DNA of 64,000 nucleotides, from assembly GCA_027422505.1 (NCBI GenBank), contig JAPQWV010000638.1:62001-126000 (forward strand). Reading direction: 5' to 3'. The notes beneath the pieces are model-generated. The model was not told where the DNA came from and did not search any database. It worked only from the letters and a program-made list of their open reading frames with translations. The position numbers and the translations under genes are program-made. Source of the DNA: Craterostigma plantagineum. Its lineage: Eukaryota; Streptophyta; Magnoliopsida; Lamiales; Linderniaceae. Position 1 is the first letter of the stretch. Each line of letters opens with the position of its first letter. Shown one piece after another: positions 23,348-34,890 of this stretch.

Positions 23348-25993
23348 TCAAGGTAGATCGGTATTTGAACTTGCTTCGGTGTGCTGGAGGTCCATCAGCT
23401 CGCTGGTATTTTCTCCAGACGAGGTATCCTTGAAATGCACAAAACAATTCAAAGAAGTAGTGTTAGTAATAACGGGTTCCACGAGATATACCAAAGTTGT
23501 TTCTCCAAAGTCCCGATCATCGTATAATTTCAAGCGTTGTCCATTGACCGTTTGCGAGTCATTTTCATTAATGCGGATCTTTACGGCTCCTGATGGAAAC
23601 ACTTTCTCTACTATATAGGGCCCACACCACTTACTCTTTAGTTTTTCTGGAAATAATCGCAAACGTGAGTTAAATAGCAGAACTCGATCTCCTACTTTGA
23701 ACTCCCTTTGTATAATTCGCTTATCATGCCATTTCTTCGTTCGCTCTTTGTAAAGTTTTGCGTTTTCGTATGCATTTTGACGAAATTCTTCCATCTCATT
23801 CAGCTGGAGTAACCTGTTTTTACCTGCCTCAATAGTGTCAAAATTAAGTTTCTTAACAGCCCAATATGCACGATGTTCTAACTCAACAGGTAAATGACAC
23901 GCTTTCCCGTAAACTAATTTAAAAGGTGAAGTTCCTATTGGTGTTTTAAATGCAGTGCGATATGCCCATAATGCATCGTCTAACTTTAAAGACCAATCTT
24001 TTCTAGAGGCATTCACCGTCTTTTCTAAAATTTGTTTGAGCTCCCTATTAGAAACTTCTACCTGTCCACTGGTTTGAGGGTGATACGGGGTTGACACTTT
24101 ATGTTTGACACCATACTTTGACAATAAATTAGCAAACAACTTATTGCAAAAATGAGTACCTCCATCACTAATTATTGCACGTGGTGTACCAAAGCGAGTA
24201 AAAATATTTTTCTTAAGAAAGCGAATAACTACTCGTGCATCATTTGTTCTACATGCTTCGGCTTCAACCCACTTAGACACATAATCTACAGCAACGAGAA
24301 TATATTTGTTAGAGCATGAAGTAGGAAATGGTCCCATAAAGTCAATACCCCAAACATCAAATAGCTCAACTTCTAACATAATATTCAAAGGCATCTCATG
24401 TTTTCTAGAAATTGCACCAGTGCGTTGACAACGATCACAAGAAGCCACATAAGCATGAGCATCTTTAAATAAAGTGGGCCAGAATAAACCTGATTGAAGC
24501 ACTTTAAATGCTGTTCTAGTTGGCCCGTGATGTCCCCCAGTCAAACCGGAATGACAATGAGTTAGGATAGAATTCACCTCTTCGGCGGGAATGCATCGTC
24601 GGATTACCTGATCTGAGCAGATTTTGAACAAAAATGGATCGTCCCATAGGTAATGCTTTGCATCAGAAAGAAATTTCTTCTTCTGATGAAAAGTCAAGCC
24701 TGCCGGAATATCACCTGTAGCAGCATAATTCGCAAAATCCGCATACCAAGGTAAAGACGTATCGAGTAATGCATACAATTGTTCATCAGGAAAACACTCG
24801 TTGATTGGTATTTCATTATCCCGCTTAGGTGAAGTGTCTAACCTAGATAGATGATCAGCTATCACATTTTCGACACCTTTCTTATCACGTATCTCTAAGT
24901 CAAATTCTTGAAGTAGTAAAATCCAACGAATCAACCTAGGTTTAGCATCTTTCTTAGCGAATAAGTGCCTAAGTGCAGCATGATCAGTGTACACGATTAC
25001 CTTATTCAACACAAGGTAAGAATGAAATTTATCAACAGCAAATACCACCGCTAGTAATTCCTTCTCGGTGGTAGCATAGTTTCTTTGTGCATCGTCTAGG
25101 GTTTTGCTGGCATAGTAGATGGTCTGAAAAATCTTATCCTTGCGTTGTCCCAAAACAGCGCCGACTGCACCATCGCTTGCGTCACACATCAATATAAATG
25201 GTAAAGTCCAATCTGGTGCGACAATTACGGGAGCGGTGGTGAGTTTCTCCTTTAATGTTTGAAAAGCCTGCAAGCACTCATCAGTAAAGTTAAAAACAAC
25301 ATCTTTAACAAGCAAATTAGATAAAGGCTTAGCTATTTTTGAGAAGTCCTTAATGAAACGTCGATAGAATCCTGCATGTCCCAAAAAACTTCGAACTGCC
25401 TTTACCGAGGTGGGTGGTGGTAATTGCTCGATAGCATCTATCTTGGCCCGATCTACCTCGATTCCCTTGTGCGATACCTTATGTCCGAGTACTATTCCTT
25501 CTTGTACCATAAAATGACACTTTTCCCAATTCAATACAAGGTTAGTCTCTTCACATCGTTTAAGCACAAATGCTAAGTTATCGAGGCATACGTCAAAAGA
25601 AGAACCAAATACAGAAATATCATCCATGAAAATTTCCATGAACTTCTCAACAACATCATGAAAAATAGCTAGCATGCATCTCTGAAAAGTAGCCGGGGCA
25701 TTACATAATCCAAATGGCATACGTCGATAAGCAAAAGTACCATAAGGACAAGTAAAAGTAGTTTTTTCTTGATCCTCAGGCGCTACAGAAATTTGATTAT
25801 AACCTGAATACCCATCTAAGAAGCAATAAAATTCATGTCCAGCTAGCCTTTCTAGCATTTGATCAATAAAAGGAAGAGGGAAATGATCTTTACGGGTGGC
25901 ATCATTTAATTTCCTATAGTCTATGCAAACACGCCATCCCGTAACAGTCCTAGTTGGAATCAATTCATTTGAAGCATTCTTAATAACGGTCAT
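23348..25993 (-). CDS. pol: Pol: reverse transcriptase-RNase H-integrase ORF
   Basis: This 881-residue frame encodes the main replication enzymes of the element. RT spans about 1-230, with FMDD at 122-125 as the catalytic YxDD box. RNase H spans about 265-385, with Asp271 (CDAS), the TEKELLA glutamate near 310-312, Asp337 (YTDH) and Asp380 (ADHLSR). Integrase has the zinc-binding set His481, His488, Cys519, Cys522 and the DD35E core Asp551, Asp610, Glu646, then a GPY/F-type module (WCGPY, 789-793). No chromodomain follows, as expected for Athila. The ATG at 25,991-25,993 overlaps the TGA of the upstream ORF and lies inside the RT domain, so it is probably not a natural start: the first RT residues are encoded in the upstream frame. 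All catalytic residues named are intact. The last 60 residues are not assigned. Confidence 0.93.
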   Translation of the reverse strand: MTVIKNASNELIPTRTVTGWRVCIDYRKLNDATRKDHFPLPFIDQMLERLAGHEFYCFLDGYSGYNQISVAPEDQEKTTFTCPYGTFAYRRMPFGLCNAPATFQRCMLAIFHDVVEKFMEIFMDDISVFGSSFDVCLDNLAFVLKRCEETNLVLNWEKCHFMVQEGIVLGHKVSHKGIEVDRAKIDAIEQLPPPTSVKAVRSFLGHAGFYRRFIKDFSKIAKPLSNLLVKDVVFNFTDECLQAFQTLKEKLTTAPVIVAPDWTLPFILMCDASDGAVGAVLGQRKDKIFQTIYYASKTLDDAQRNYATTEKELLAVVFAVDKFHSYLVLNKVIVYTDHAALRHLFAKKDAKPRLIRWILLLQEFDLEIRDKKGVENVIADHLSRLDTSPKRDNEIPINECFPDEQLYALLDTSLPWYADFANYAATGDIPAGLTFHQKKKFLSDAKHYLWDDPFLFKICSDQVIRRCIPAEEVNSILTHCHSGLTGGHHGPTRTAFKVLQSGLFWPTLFKDAHAYVASCDRCQRTGAISRKHEMPLNIMLEVELFDVWGIDFMGPFPTSCSNKYILVAVDYVSKWVEAEACRTNDARVVIRFLKKNIFTRFGTPRAIISDGGTHFCNKLFANLLSKYGVKHKVSTPYHPQTSGQVEVSNRELKQILEKTVNASRKDWSLKLDDALWAYRTAFKTPIGTSPFKLVYGKACHLPVELEHRAYWAVKKLNFDTIEAGKNRLLQLNEMEEFRQNAYENAKLYKERTKKWHDKRIIQREFKVGDRVLLFNSRLRLFPEKLKSKWCGPYIVEKVFPSGAVKIRINENDSQTVNGQRLKLYDDRDFGETTLVYLVEPVITNTTSLNCFVHFKDTSSGENTSELMDLQHTEASSNTDLP

Positions 25994-28791
25994 ACCCCTT
26001 TTTTAGGAACAACTTGTGTTGGACTAACCCATGTACTATCAGAAATAGGATAAATAATACCTGCGTCCAAAAGCTTGATTACCTCCTTTTTCACCACTTC
26101 TTGCATAGTTGGATTCAGACGCCTTTGTGGTTGTACGACTGGTTTATATGAATCCTCCATTAATATCTTGTGCATGCAGATTGTCGGGCTTATTCCTTTT
26201 ATATCGGCCACCTTCCATGCGAATGCTCGCTTATGCTCTCTCAGCACTCTCAATAGTTTTTCTTCCATGAGAACTGTTAGTGAGGAAGAAATAATCACTG
26301 GTAAAGTATCAGCGGTGCCAAGAAAAACATATTTAAGATGATCTGGTAAGGGTTTTAAATCCAAAGTCGGAGGTTCTTCGATTGATAGTCGTGGTTGTTG
26401 TCCTAAAGGTCGATTGAGTGGCTCGATTCTCGGTTTAATCGACTTTCGGAGAGGAGGATTTGCCTCTAGGCTTGCCATGACATACTCCATATCTTCTCGA
26501 TTATCAACAGATTCTCCGGTTAGACATGCTTCTAGCTCATCTTTGTTCCTGAAAACTTTAAAATACTCAAAAGCACATGAGTCAATACTATCAATAAATG
26601 AACATGAATGATCATCCGTAGGGTGTTTCATTGCCTTGTAAACATCAAACTCTACTTTCTCATCCCCTACTTGTAGAATAAGTTTACCATTACCGACGTC
26701 GATTAAAGCTCTTGCCGTGTTTAAAAATGGTCTCCCAAGTATCAATGGCATATCTGTATCTTCCTCCATGTCTAATACTACAAAATCAGCTGGGAAGTAG
26801 TGTTCTCCCACCTTTACTAGCACATTCTCTACGATTCCTCGTGGGTATGTGATGGACCTATCCGCTAGCTGTAGTATCGTGGATGTAGACTTCGGCTCGC
26901 CGAGACCTAGCTTCTTAAGAAGAGAAAAAGGTAATAGATTAATGCTCGCACCTAAATCACATAGAACATTAGTAAACGAAAGCGAGCCTATTGAGCAAGG
27001 GATAGAGAAACTTCCCCTATCTTTGATTTTTGGTGGCAGCTTCCTTTGTAGTACGGCCGAACATTCTTCATTGAGGGCTATCGTACCATGTTCTTCTAAC
27101 TTGTTCCGATTTGATAATAGCTCCTTCATGAACTTTGCGTACTTCGGAATCTGCAAAAGAGCTTCAACAAAAGGAATATTTATCTCAAGTTTCTTAAAGA
27201 TATTTATAAAACGCTCAAATTGCTTATCAGGTTTCCCCTTTCGTAGTGCGGCTGGGAATGGAGGTCGAATCTTTATCGGTGGTAGCGGCTCGACCCTCTT
27301 TTCGGACGACGAATTGATTTTGGTCTGGTCGTATATATCAGTGTCGGTGATTGTGGACGTCTTCTTATCGTCATCTGTTTGGATTTCTTCGTCCGTCTTC
27401 TTAGTCTCTGCAAGTGACTCGAGTGTCTTCCCGTTTCTCAGCTTGATGGCTTTTGCATACTCTCTAGGATTTTTCTCGGTGTCGCTCGGGAGTGTGCCTT
27501 GTTTGCGTTCGGACACAGTGTTTGCAAGTTGTCCTACTGTTTTCACCAGATTCTGTATTGATGCGTTTATATCCTGGAAATTCGTGTCCACTTTAGCTTC
27601 CAACTTCTGAAATCGATCATCTGTCCGACGACTCAAGTCGGCATGCAAATTGGTTTGCGTTGCTTGTAGTTCAGCTACTTTATCCAATGCTTCCTCCCAA
27701 GTTGCTTTTTGTTTTGACGGAATGGCATCATGTTGCCCTTGATGTTTTTGAAATGGTACCTGTTCTTGATAATCTTGGGAATTTGATGGTTTTAAGTAAT
27801 TTGAGTTACCATAAGATAGATTTGGATGATCTCTCCAGCTAGGATTGTATGTGTTAGAGTATGTGTTCCTTGATCTGTTCTGGATGTGATGAACTGTCTC
27901 GGGCTCTTTTCCTTTCATTGCGTCCAACATTCGGTAGATGGCCTCTACTTGTGCCTCCATGGATCCACTTAGCTCATGCACGCCGGCATTACGTCGATCC
28001 AAATCTTGCTCCGTGTATCTCGCTGGGTAGGCTGCAATCCGCTCTATGGCTTGGAGTGCGTCTTGGTCGGCTAGCTCCATAAAATTCCGTGCGCACCCTC
28101 CATCGACGATCCGCTTATTTTGTGTACTAAGTCCCAGAAAGAACGATTGCATTTGAACGCTCAAGGGTATGCTGTGGTTTGGGCACTGTCTTAGTAGACT
28201 CTTGTATCTAGCCCAAGCATCGCTTAGAGTTTCGCCACCCTCTTGTTTAAAGTTGACGAGTTGGCTCCGAATCTCGCTAGTCCTTGACAATGGGTAGTAC
28301 TTAGCCAGAAAACATTCCGTTAATTCTTCCCAACTGGTGATAGAAGCGTGCGGCAATGATGAAAACCATTCTGACGCCTTCCCTGTCAAAGAGAATGGAA
28401 AAAACGTTAGTCGTATAACTTCTTTGGAAACGCCAGGGTACTTAATAGTTTTGCAAATCTGAGAAAATTTCAGAAGATGTGAATTCGCATCCTCATTTGT
28501 CAGCCCGTGGAATTGTACTGCGCCGGTCACCATTTGTATAGTAACCGGTTTTATCTCGAACTGATTGTGTGGTCCTTCGGGAATGAGGATTGGGTCGTTA
28601 TCATCAAAGTAGCCTGGAAGCGCTCTACTTAGCAAACTGGGTCGTTGAGCAACTATCTCGCGATCGTGTTGCTCGTTACGCTCTTGTTCGTGATCCTCCA
28701 TCTTCCGTCTACGATTTCGGTTGTTGCGTCGGCACGTCGCTTCTATTTCCGCGTCAAATAACAGTGGTTCCTTATTTGAGCTTCGTGTCAT
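25990..28791 (-). CDS. gag: Gag-protease ORF ending in the start of RT
   Basis: This frame has 933 residues. The Gag core (retrotransposon gag family) lies at about 90-225, followed by [11 protein letters not shown] (313-323), wording typical of plant Athila/Tat Gag. A probable coiled coil lies at about 363-426. I see no CCHC zinc knuckle. The aspartic protease region is around 590-715, with CDLGAS (Asp612) in place of the usual D[ST]GA, and LGRPFL at 685-690. Residues 865-933 are the pre-RT and first RT strand, ending at VPKK plus two residues and a TGA. The next frame resumes the RT domain at once, so the polyprotein is broken by one base at an A6G4 run (minus strand, 26,004-25,995). Causes could be a one-base deletion, a homopolymer sequencing error or frameshifting. 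The start ATG at 28,791 is preceded by the AT-rich leader and is the same start kept in the duplicate at 19,481. Confidence 0.92.
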   Translation of the reverse strand: MTRSSNKEPLLFDAEIEATCRRNNRNRRRKMEDHEQERNEQHDREIVAQRPSLLSRALPGYFDDNDPILIPEGPHNQFEIKPVTIQMVTGAVQFHGLTNEDANSHLLKFSQICKTIKYPGVSKEVIRLTFFPFSLTGKASEWFSSLPHASITSWEELTECFLAKYYPLSRTSEIRSQLVNFKQEGGETLSDAWARYKSLLRQCPNHSIPLSVQMQSFFLGLSTQNKRIVDGGCARNFMELADQDALQAIERIAAYPARYTEQDLDRRNAGVHELSGSMEAQVEAIYRMLDAMKGKEPETVHHIQNRSRNTYSNTYNPSWRDHPNLSYGNSNYLKPSNSQDYQEQVPFQKHQGQHDAIPSKQKATWEEALDKVAELQATQTNLHADLSRRTDDRFQKLEAKVDTNFQDINASIQNLVKTVGQLANTVSERKQGTLPSDTEKNPREYAKAIKLRNGKTLESLAETKKTDEEIQTDDDKKTSTITDTDIYDQTKINSSSEKRVEPLPPIKIRPPFPAALRKGKPDKQFERFINIFKKLEINIPFVEALLQIPKYAKFMKELLSNRNKLEEHGTIALNEECSAVLQRKLPPKIKDRGSFSIPCSIGSLSFTNVLCDLGASINLLPFSLLKKLGLGEPKSTSTILQLADRSITYPRGIVENVLVKVGEHYFPADFVVLDMEEDTDMPLILGRPFLNTARALIDVGNGKLILQVGDEKVEFDVYKAMKHPTDDHSCSFIDSIDSCAFEYFKVFRNKDELEACLTGESVDNREDMEYVMASLEANPPLRKSIKPRIEPLNRPLGQQPRLSIEEPPTLDLKPLPDHLKYVFLGTADTLPVIISSSLTVLMEEKLLRVLREHKRAFAWKVADIKGISPTICMHKILMEDSYKPVVQPQRRLNPTMQEVVKKEVIKLLDAGIIYPISDSTWVSPTQVVPKKGV

Positions 28792-29281
28792 GCACCGAAT
28801 AATATTTATGCAAACGAGTTAAAATCAACGTAATAAGTGCCGCGAAAAAGATAATAAAGTAGTGATGACTTAAGAGAAAAAAATAATAGTAATAAATATT
28901 AAAGTAAATATATATAAAGGATGATTATAATAATAGTGATGCTAATAATATAATAAAAATAGTAATATTTATATAGAAGGAAAAAAATAATACTTCTACT
29001 GCAAAAAAAAAAAATAATAATAATAAAAATAATAATAATAACAATAATAATGATAATATTAATATTTTTTTAGATATATATAATAAAGTAGTAGTGACGT
29101 AAAAAAAATAGTAATAGTGCTAAAATAAAGATAAAATAATGATATTATAATGAAAATAATATTAATAACGCTTCTACTACGACAGAAAAAATATAATAAC
29201 AATAATAATACGAAAAAAGATTTATAAAAATGTAATAATAAATTAAACTCGGAATTAAACTTAAAATTGATGATACCGCTG
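28792..29281 (-). other. 5' leader between PBS and gag
   Basis: This is 490 bp of extremely AT-rich sequence with (AAT)n-like runs at about 29,010-29,060 and several A or T homopolymers. It probably holds the packaging and leader signals of the genomic RNA, but no specific element can be recognised. It matches the second copy at 19,482-19,973 apart from homopolymer lengths. Confidence 0.85.
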
Positions 29282-29299
29282 TCCCCGGCAACGGCGCCA
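29282..29299 (-). other. Primer-binding site, tRNA-Asp
   Basis: The minus strand is complementary to the last 18 bases of plant tRNA-Asp (plus strand TCCCCGGCAACGGCGCCA). It lies six bases downstream of the 5' LTR in element orientation. It sets the start of minus-strand DNA synthesis and supports assignment to the Athila group. Confidence 0.93.
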
Positions 29300-29305
29300 A
29301 AAACT

Positions 29306-30876
29306 TGACACGCTCGAATACTAGCAAGTATACTAGGTCGTGCAAGTAGTATAAAACGAACGTAAATCCGAGTATCGATCCACGAGGACAGCTCGATTAG
29401 TTCTAAGTATTAATCCGAAATTTAATTTAGACTGAAGCGATTTTTTTATAAATATATATTTATATATGTTTATATATATATATTTTTTAGATTTGTTTAA
29501 GACGGTTTTAAGAAAAGCGCAAATAAAGATAACGGTTTTTATCAATTAACGACAAGCGTGGTTAAAGCACATATTCGGCACAGATTAATCTTACTTCTGC
29601 ATGCAATCGTATATATATTTAACCAATATGAATCTAGTTAAGGTAGAAATTCCAAACGTACATGCTACCCGTTATTCACGTAACTAGCAACCCTATGCGA
29701 AAGTGAACCAATCAACTATATTCCTATATGACTGTAGTTACCTCACACGCATTCGGCTTTATGAATTTCCCCGAGCTTAAACGCTTTTGGCGCCTAAGAT
29801 CTCGGAAACCACACGGACGAAACCGAATTCCATCACTGGTCGATTTTACGTCGTGGTACACTATATTTATTGTTCTAACCGGTCTAATAACTTTTTCAGT
29901 CTCATAAACCAATCAAGAATCAAGCATATGTTGATCAGGCATACGCAAGCATTAAACTCAAATATAGAACACGTAACTTAACTCATACGATTAAATACGA
30001 TACGAATAACATTAATACGAACTCATAATCCGGCTTTATATGGCCTTAACCACAAATAAACTTAAACACACATATTAAAAAGCGAAAAACACAAAAAGAT
30101 AGAGGTGAACATTCCTGTTTTCGCGTAAGACGATGTACGAAGGTTGACTATCACGACGGACGGATCACGCCTAGTTCCGCCGGGATCTCCGTTGCGTGAG
30201 AAACTTTTCGTATGAGCTGCGGCTTGATGCGTGGCTTGGGGCTGCCTTAATTCAGAGTGCTGCTTAGTTGGTGAGGTGATAAAATAAGGTGTATGCTTAA
30301 TCGGTTTCTGCCCCCACGTTTTCCCTCCTTCTCATATGTCTCTTTTAAATATTCATGCATGTAATATGCGTGAATTTGAGTGTGGATGTTTGATGGTGAA
30401 TTTTAGTGGCCCGTAAGGTGTCTCTCTCCCCCCCGTTGAAATGGATGCTTCACTTTATAGTTGAGGTGGGTGCTTTCTTTAGTAACGTTGACAAGGACAT
30501 GGAATGGAACATGGAACGGATTTTCCTCCATAATGCATGACTTCTTTTCACCTCCCCATTTTCAGCAATAAATTAGGTAGTGGAGCTTTCAACTTTATGT
30601 CCTCTGTCTCAAACATTGAATATCAGTGTGCGTGTAACAAGCTAGTTGCTTGCAATGTCTTCACTTTTGTCTTTAGGTGTCCCACTGCCAATACTCATGT
30701 GTATGCAATATTGATAAGTTCGCCAATTTCACTCCACGGTTCTCCCCTTTTTCCGTGACTTTTTCTTTTGACACTGCAATGCACTTAATTAATATATTCA
30801 TGTATAATTTAATTTATAATGACCAAAAACACATGTTTAAAGGGCATAAGAAATAGTGAAAAATCGTAACTTATCA
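29306..30876 (-). mobile_element. 5' LTR (1,571 bp)
   Basis: Partner of 19,998-21,566. It starts TGATAAG at 30,876, directly against satellite sequence CGATTCGAAG on the right, and ends with CA at 29,306. It should contain the promoter; the most TATA-like stretch is at 29,439-29,488. It is two bases longer than the 3' LTR because of single-base homopolymer differences. Confidence 0.93.
29439..29488 (-). promoter_or_regulatory. Candidate TATA region of the 5' LTR
   Basis: Same 50-bp A/T stretch as in the 3' LTR, with TATAAAT and TATAAAC words on the minus strand, about 130-180 bp before the LTR end. It is the best candidate core promoter for genomic RNA from composition and position only. Confidence 0.4.
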
Positions 30877-31449
30877 CGATTCGAAGTCCATCGACCTCGA
30901 ACATTCGCCCGATTCTGACTTAGGGTTGATGTCCGAGTCGAATCGGCCGAAACCGGCAGTCAGCACGATTTTGACTATAACTTTCGAATGACAAATCGGA
31001 CGACCCTGATTCAAATTCATATGGAAATCCAACTTGATTATCTAGAGTTGTTATGGTTTAGGTTAGGCCCGGTTCGAAGTCCATCGACCTCTAATATTTG
31101 CCCGATTCTGACTTAGGGTTGCTATCCGAGTCGAATAGTCCGAAACTGGCGGTCTGCACAATTTTGACTATAACATTCGATTGACAAATCGGACGACCCT
31201 GATTCAATTTAGTTTGGAAAGACAACTTGATTATCTAGCATTTTTATGTTTTAAGTTAGTCCCGATTCGAAGTCCATCGACCTCGAACATTCGCCCGATT
31301 CTGACTTAGGGTTGCTGTCCGAGTCGAATCGGCCGAAACCGGCAATCTGCACGATTTTGACTATAACTTTCGATTTACAATTTGGATGACCCTGATTCAA
31401 ATTCCTATAAAACGCTAACTTGATTATCTAGAATTGTTATGTTTTAAGT

Positions 31450-34150
31450 TAGTCCCTATTTGAAGTCCATCAACCTCGAAAGTTCGCCTCATTCTGACTT
31501 GGGGTTGTTGTCAGAGTCGAATCGGCCGAAACTGGCAGTCTGCACGATTTTGACTATAACGTTTGATTGATAAATCGGACGACCCTGATTCAAATTCCTA
31601 TGAAACTCCAACTTGATTATCTAGAATTTTTATGTTTTAAGTTAGTCCAGATTCGAAGTCCATCGACCTCGAACATTGGCCGGATTCTGACTTAGGGTTG
31701 CTGCCGAGTTGAATCGGCTGAAACCGGCAGTCAGCACGATTTTGACTATAACTTTCGAATGACAAATTGGACGAACCTGATTCAAATTCATATGGAAATC
31801 CAACTTGATTATCTAGAGTTGTTATGTTTTAGGTTAGGCCCGGTTCGAAGTCAATCGACCTCTAATATTTGCCCGATTCTGATTAGGGTTGCTATCCGAG
31901 TCGAATAGGCCGAAACTGGCGGTCTGCACGATTTTGACTATAACGCTTGATTGATAAATTGAACGACCCTGATTCAAATTCCTATAAAACTCCAACTTGA
32001 TTATCCAGAATTTTTATGTTTTAAGTTAGTCCAGATTCGAAGTCCATCGACCTCGAACATTCGCCCGATTCTGACTTAGGGTTGCTGTCCGAGTTGAATC
32101 GGCCGAAACCGGCAGTCAGCACGATTTTGACTATAACTTCCGAATGACAAATCGGACGACCCTGATTCAAATTCATATGGAAATCCAACTTGATTATCTA
32201 GAGTTGTTATGTTTTAGGTTAGGCCCGGTTCGAAGTCCATCGACCTCTAATATTTGCCCGATTCTGACTTAGGGTTGCTATCCGAGTCGAATAGTCCGAA
32301 ACTGGCGGTCTGCATGATTTTGACTATAACTTTCGATTGACAAATCGGACGACCCTGATTCAATTTCGTTTGGAAATACAACTTGATTATCTAGCATTTT
32401 TATGTTTTCAGTTAGTCCCGATTCGAAGTCCATCGACCACGAACATTCGCACGATTCTGACTTAGGGTTGCTGTCCGAGTCGAATTGGCCGAAATCGGCA
32501 GTCTGCACGATTTTGACTATAACTTTCGATTGACAAATTGGACGACCCTGATTCAAATTCCTTTGGAAAGCCAATGGATTTCTAGAATTTTTAGGTTTTA
32601 AGTTAGTCCCTATTTGAAGTCCGTCAACCTCGAAAGTTCGCCTCATTCTGACTTGGGGTTGTTGTCAGAGTCGAATCGGCCGAAACTGGCAGTCTGCACG
32701 ATTTTGACTATACCGTTTGATTGATAAATTGGACGACCCTGATTCAAATTCCTATAAAACTCCAACTTGATTATATAGAATTTTTATGTTTTAGGTTAGT
32801 CCAGATTCGAAGTCCATCGACCTCGAACATTCGCCCGATTCTGACTTAGGGTTGCTGTCCGAGTTGAATCGGCCGAATCCGGCAGTCAGCACGATTTTGA
32901 CTATAACTTTCGAATGACAAATCGGACGACCCTGATTCAATTTCTTTTGGAAAGACAACTTGATTATCTAGCATTTTTATGTTTTAAGTTAGTCCCGATT
33001 CGAAGTCCATCGACCTCGAACATTCGCCCGATTCTGACTTAGGGTTGCTGCCCGAGTCGAATCGGCCGAAACCGGCAGTCTGCACGATTTTGACTATAAC
33101 TTTCGATTTACAATTTGGATGACCCTGATTCAAATTCCTATAAAACGCTAACTTGATTATCTAGAATTGTTATGTTTTAAGTTAGTCCCTATTTGAAGTC
33201 CATCAACCTCGAAGGTTCGCCTCATTCTGACTTGGGGTTGTTGTTAGAGTCGAATCGGCCGAAACTGGCAGTCTGCACGATTTTGACTATAACGTTTGAT
33301 TGATAAATTGGACGACCCTGATTCAAATTCCTATAAAACTCCAACTTGATTATCTAGAATTTTTATGTTTTAAGTTAGTCCAGATTCGAAGTCCATCGAC
33401 CTCGAACATTCGCCCGATTCTGACTTAGGGTTGCTGTCCGAGTTGAATGGGCCGAAACCGGCAGTCAGCACGATTTTGACTATAACTTTCGAATGACAAA
33501 TCGGACGACCCTGATTCAAATTCATATGGAAATCCAACTTGATTATCTAGAGTTGTTATGTTTTAGGTTAGGCCCGGTTTGAAGTCCATCGACCTCTAAT
33601 ATTTGCCCGATTCTGACTTAGGGTTGCTATCCGAGTCGAATAGTCCGAAACTGGCGGTCTGCATGATTTTGACTATAACTTTCGATTGACAAATCGAACG
33701 ACCCTGATTCAATTTCGTTTGGAAAGACAACTTGATTATCTAGCATTATATGTTTTAAGTTAGTCCCGATTCGAAGTCCATCGACCTCGAACATTCGCCC
33801 GATTCTGACTTAGGGTTGCTGTCAGAGTCGAATCGGCCGAAACCGGCAGTCAGCACGATTTTGACTATAACTTTCGAATGACAAATCGGACGACCCTGAT
33901 TCAAATTCATATGGAAATCCAACTTGATTATCTAGAGTTGTTATGTTTTAGGTTAGGCCCGGTTCGAAGTCCATCGACCTCTAATATTTGCCTGATTCTG
34001 TCTTAGGGTTGCTATCCGAGTCGAATAGTCCGAAACTGGCGGTCTGCACGATTTGCCTATAACTTTCGATTGACAAATCGGACGACCCTGATTCAATTTC
34101 GTTTGGAAATACAACTTGATTATCTAGCATTTTTATGTTTTATGTTAGTC
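31450..34150. repeat. 2.7-kb satellite block, copy A
   Basis: Shares ordered rare variants with 34,890-37,590 at an offset of about 3,435-3,451: CATTGGCC near 31,676 and 35,122, GATTCTGATTAGGG near 31,876 and 35,327, CTCGAAGGTTCGCC near 33,209 and 36,646, and TTGCCTGATTCTGTC near 33,989 and 37,424. Parts differ in monomer number, so it is a block duplication with later rearrangement. Confidence 0.65.
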
Positions 34151-34890
34151 CCGATTCGAAGTCCATCGACCTCGAAAATTCGCCCGATTCGGACTTAGGG
34201 TTGCTGTCCGAGTCGAATCGACCGAAACCGGCAGTCTGCACGATTTTTACTGTAACTTTCGAATGATAAATCGGACGACCCTGATTAAAATTCCTATGGA
34301 AATCCAACTTGATATCTAGAATTGTTATGTTTTAAGTTAGTCCCGATTCGAAGTCCATCGACCTCGAACATTCGCCCGACTTAGGGTTGCTGTCCGAGTC
34401 GAATCGGCCGAAACCGGCAGTCTGTATGATTTTGACTATAAATTTCGATTGACAAATCGGACGACCCTGATTAAAATTCCTATGAAAAGCCAACTTGATT
34501 ATTTTTATGTTTTAAGTTATTCCCGGTTCGAAGTCCATCGACCTCGAAAATTCGGCCGATTCTAACTTAGGGTTGCTGTCCGAGTCGAATCGGCCGAAAC
34601 CGGCAGTCTGCACGATTTTTTCTATAACTTTCAAATGACAAATCGGACGACCCTGATTCAAATTCCTATGGAAATCCAACTTGATATCTAGAATTGTTAT
34701 GTTTTAAGTTTGTCCCGATTCAAATTCCATGGACCTCGAACATTCGCCAGATTCTGACTTAGGGTTGCTGTCCAAGTCGAATCGGTCGAAACCGGCAGTC
34801 TACACGATTTTGACTATAACTTTCGATTACAATTTGGACGACCTTGATTCAAATTCCTATAAAAAGCTAACTTGATTATATAGAATTTTT
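34150..34890. repeat. Island of left-type satellite monomers
   Basis: Its variants match 10,720-11,220 rather than its neighbours: GATTTTTACTGTAACTTTCG, TTCGGCCGATTCTAACTTAG, GATTTTTTCTATAACTTTC, CAAATTCCATGGACC and GTCCAAGTCGAATCG, in the same order. One monomer near 34,300-34,480 is extra relative to the left copy. The island separates the two copies of the 2.7-kb block. Confidence 0.8.

Larger units (their letters stand above)
19224..30876 (-). mobile_element. Athila-type Ty3/gypsy LTR retrotransposon with extra partial copy
   Basis: The complete unit runs from 30,876 down to 19,998 (10,879 bp): 5' LTR, tRNA-Asp PBS, leader, gag-PR, RT-RNaseH-IN, 3' non-coding region, PPT, 3' LTR. The LTRs start TGATAAG and end in CA. 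The Athila lineage is supported by Gag and protease motifs ([24 protein letters not shown]), RT/IN wording, lack of a chromodomain, the tRNA-Asp primer site and size. Beyond the 3' LTR a further 774 bp repeats the PBS, leader and the first 86 gag codons, then breaks into satellite. No target-site duplication is visible across the whole unit. The likely origin is exchange between LTRs of tandem or allelic copies followed by a break; an assembly join is the alternative. Confidence 0.95.

Noticed and set aside
26849..27610. 253-codon open frame on the plus strand
   Set aside because: It lies wholly antisense to the gag-protease frame, whose motifs are clear; it has no recognisable domain.
28533..28791. 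CCHC zinc knuckle expected in Gag
   Set aside because: I searched the full gag-protease frame for CX2CX4HX4C spacing and found none, so none was annotated.
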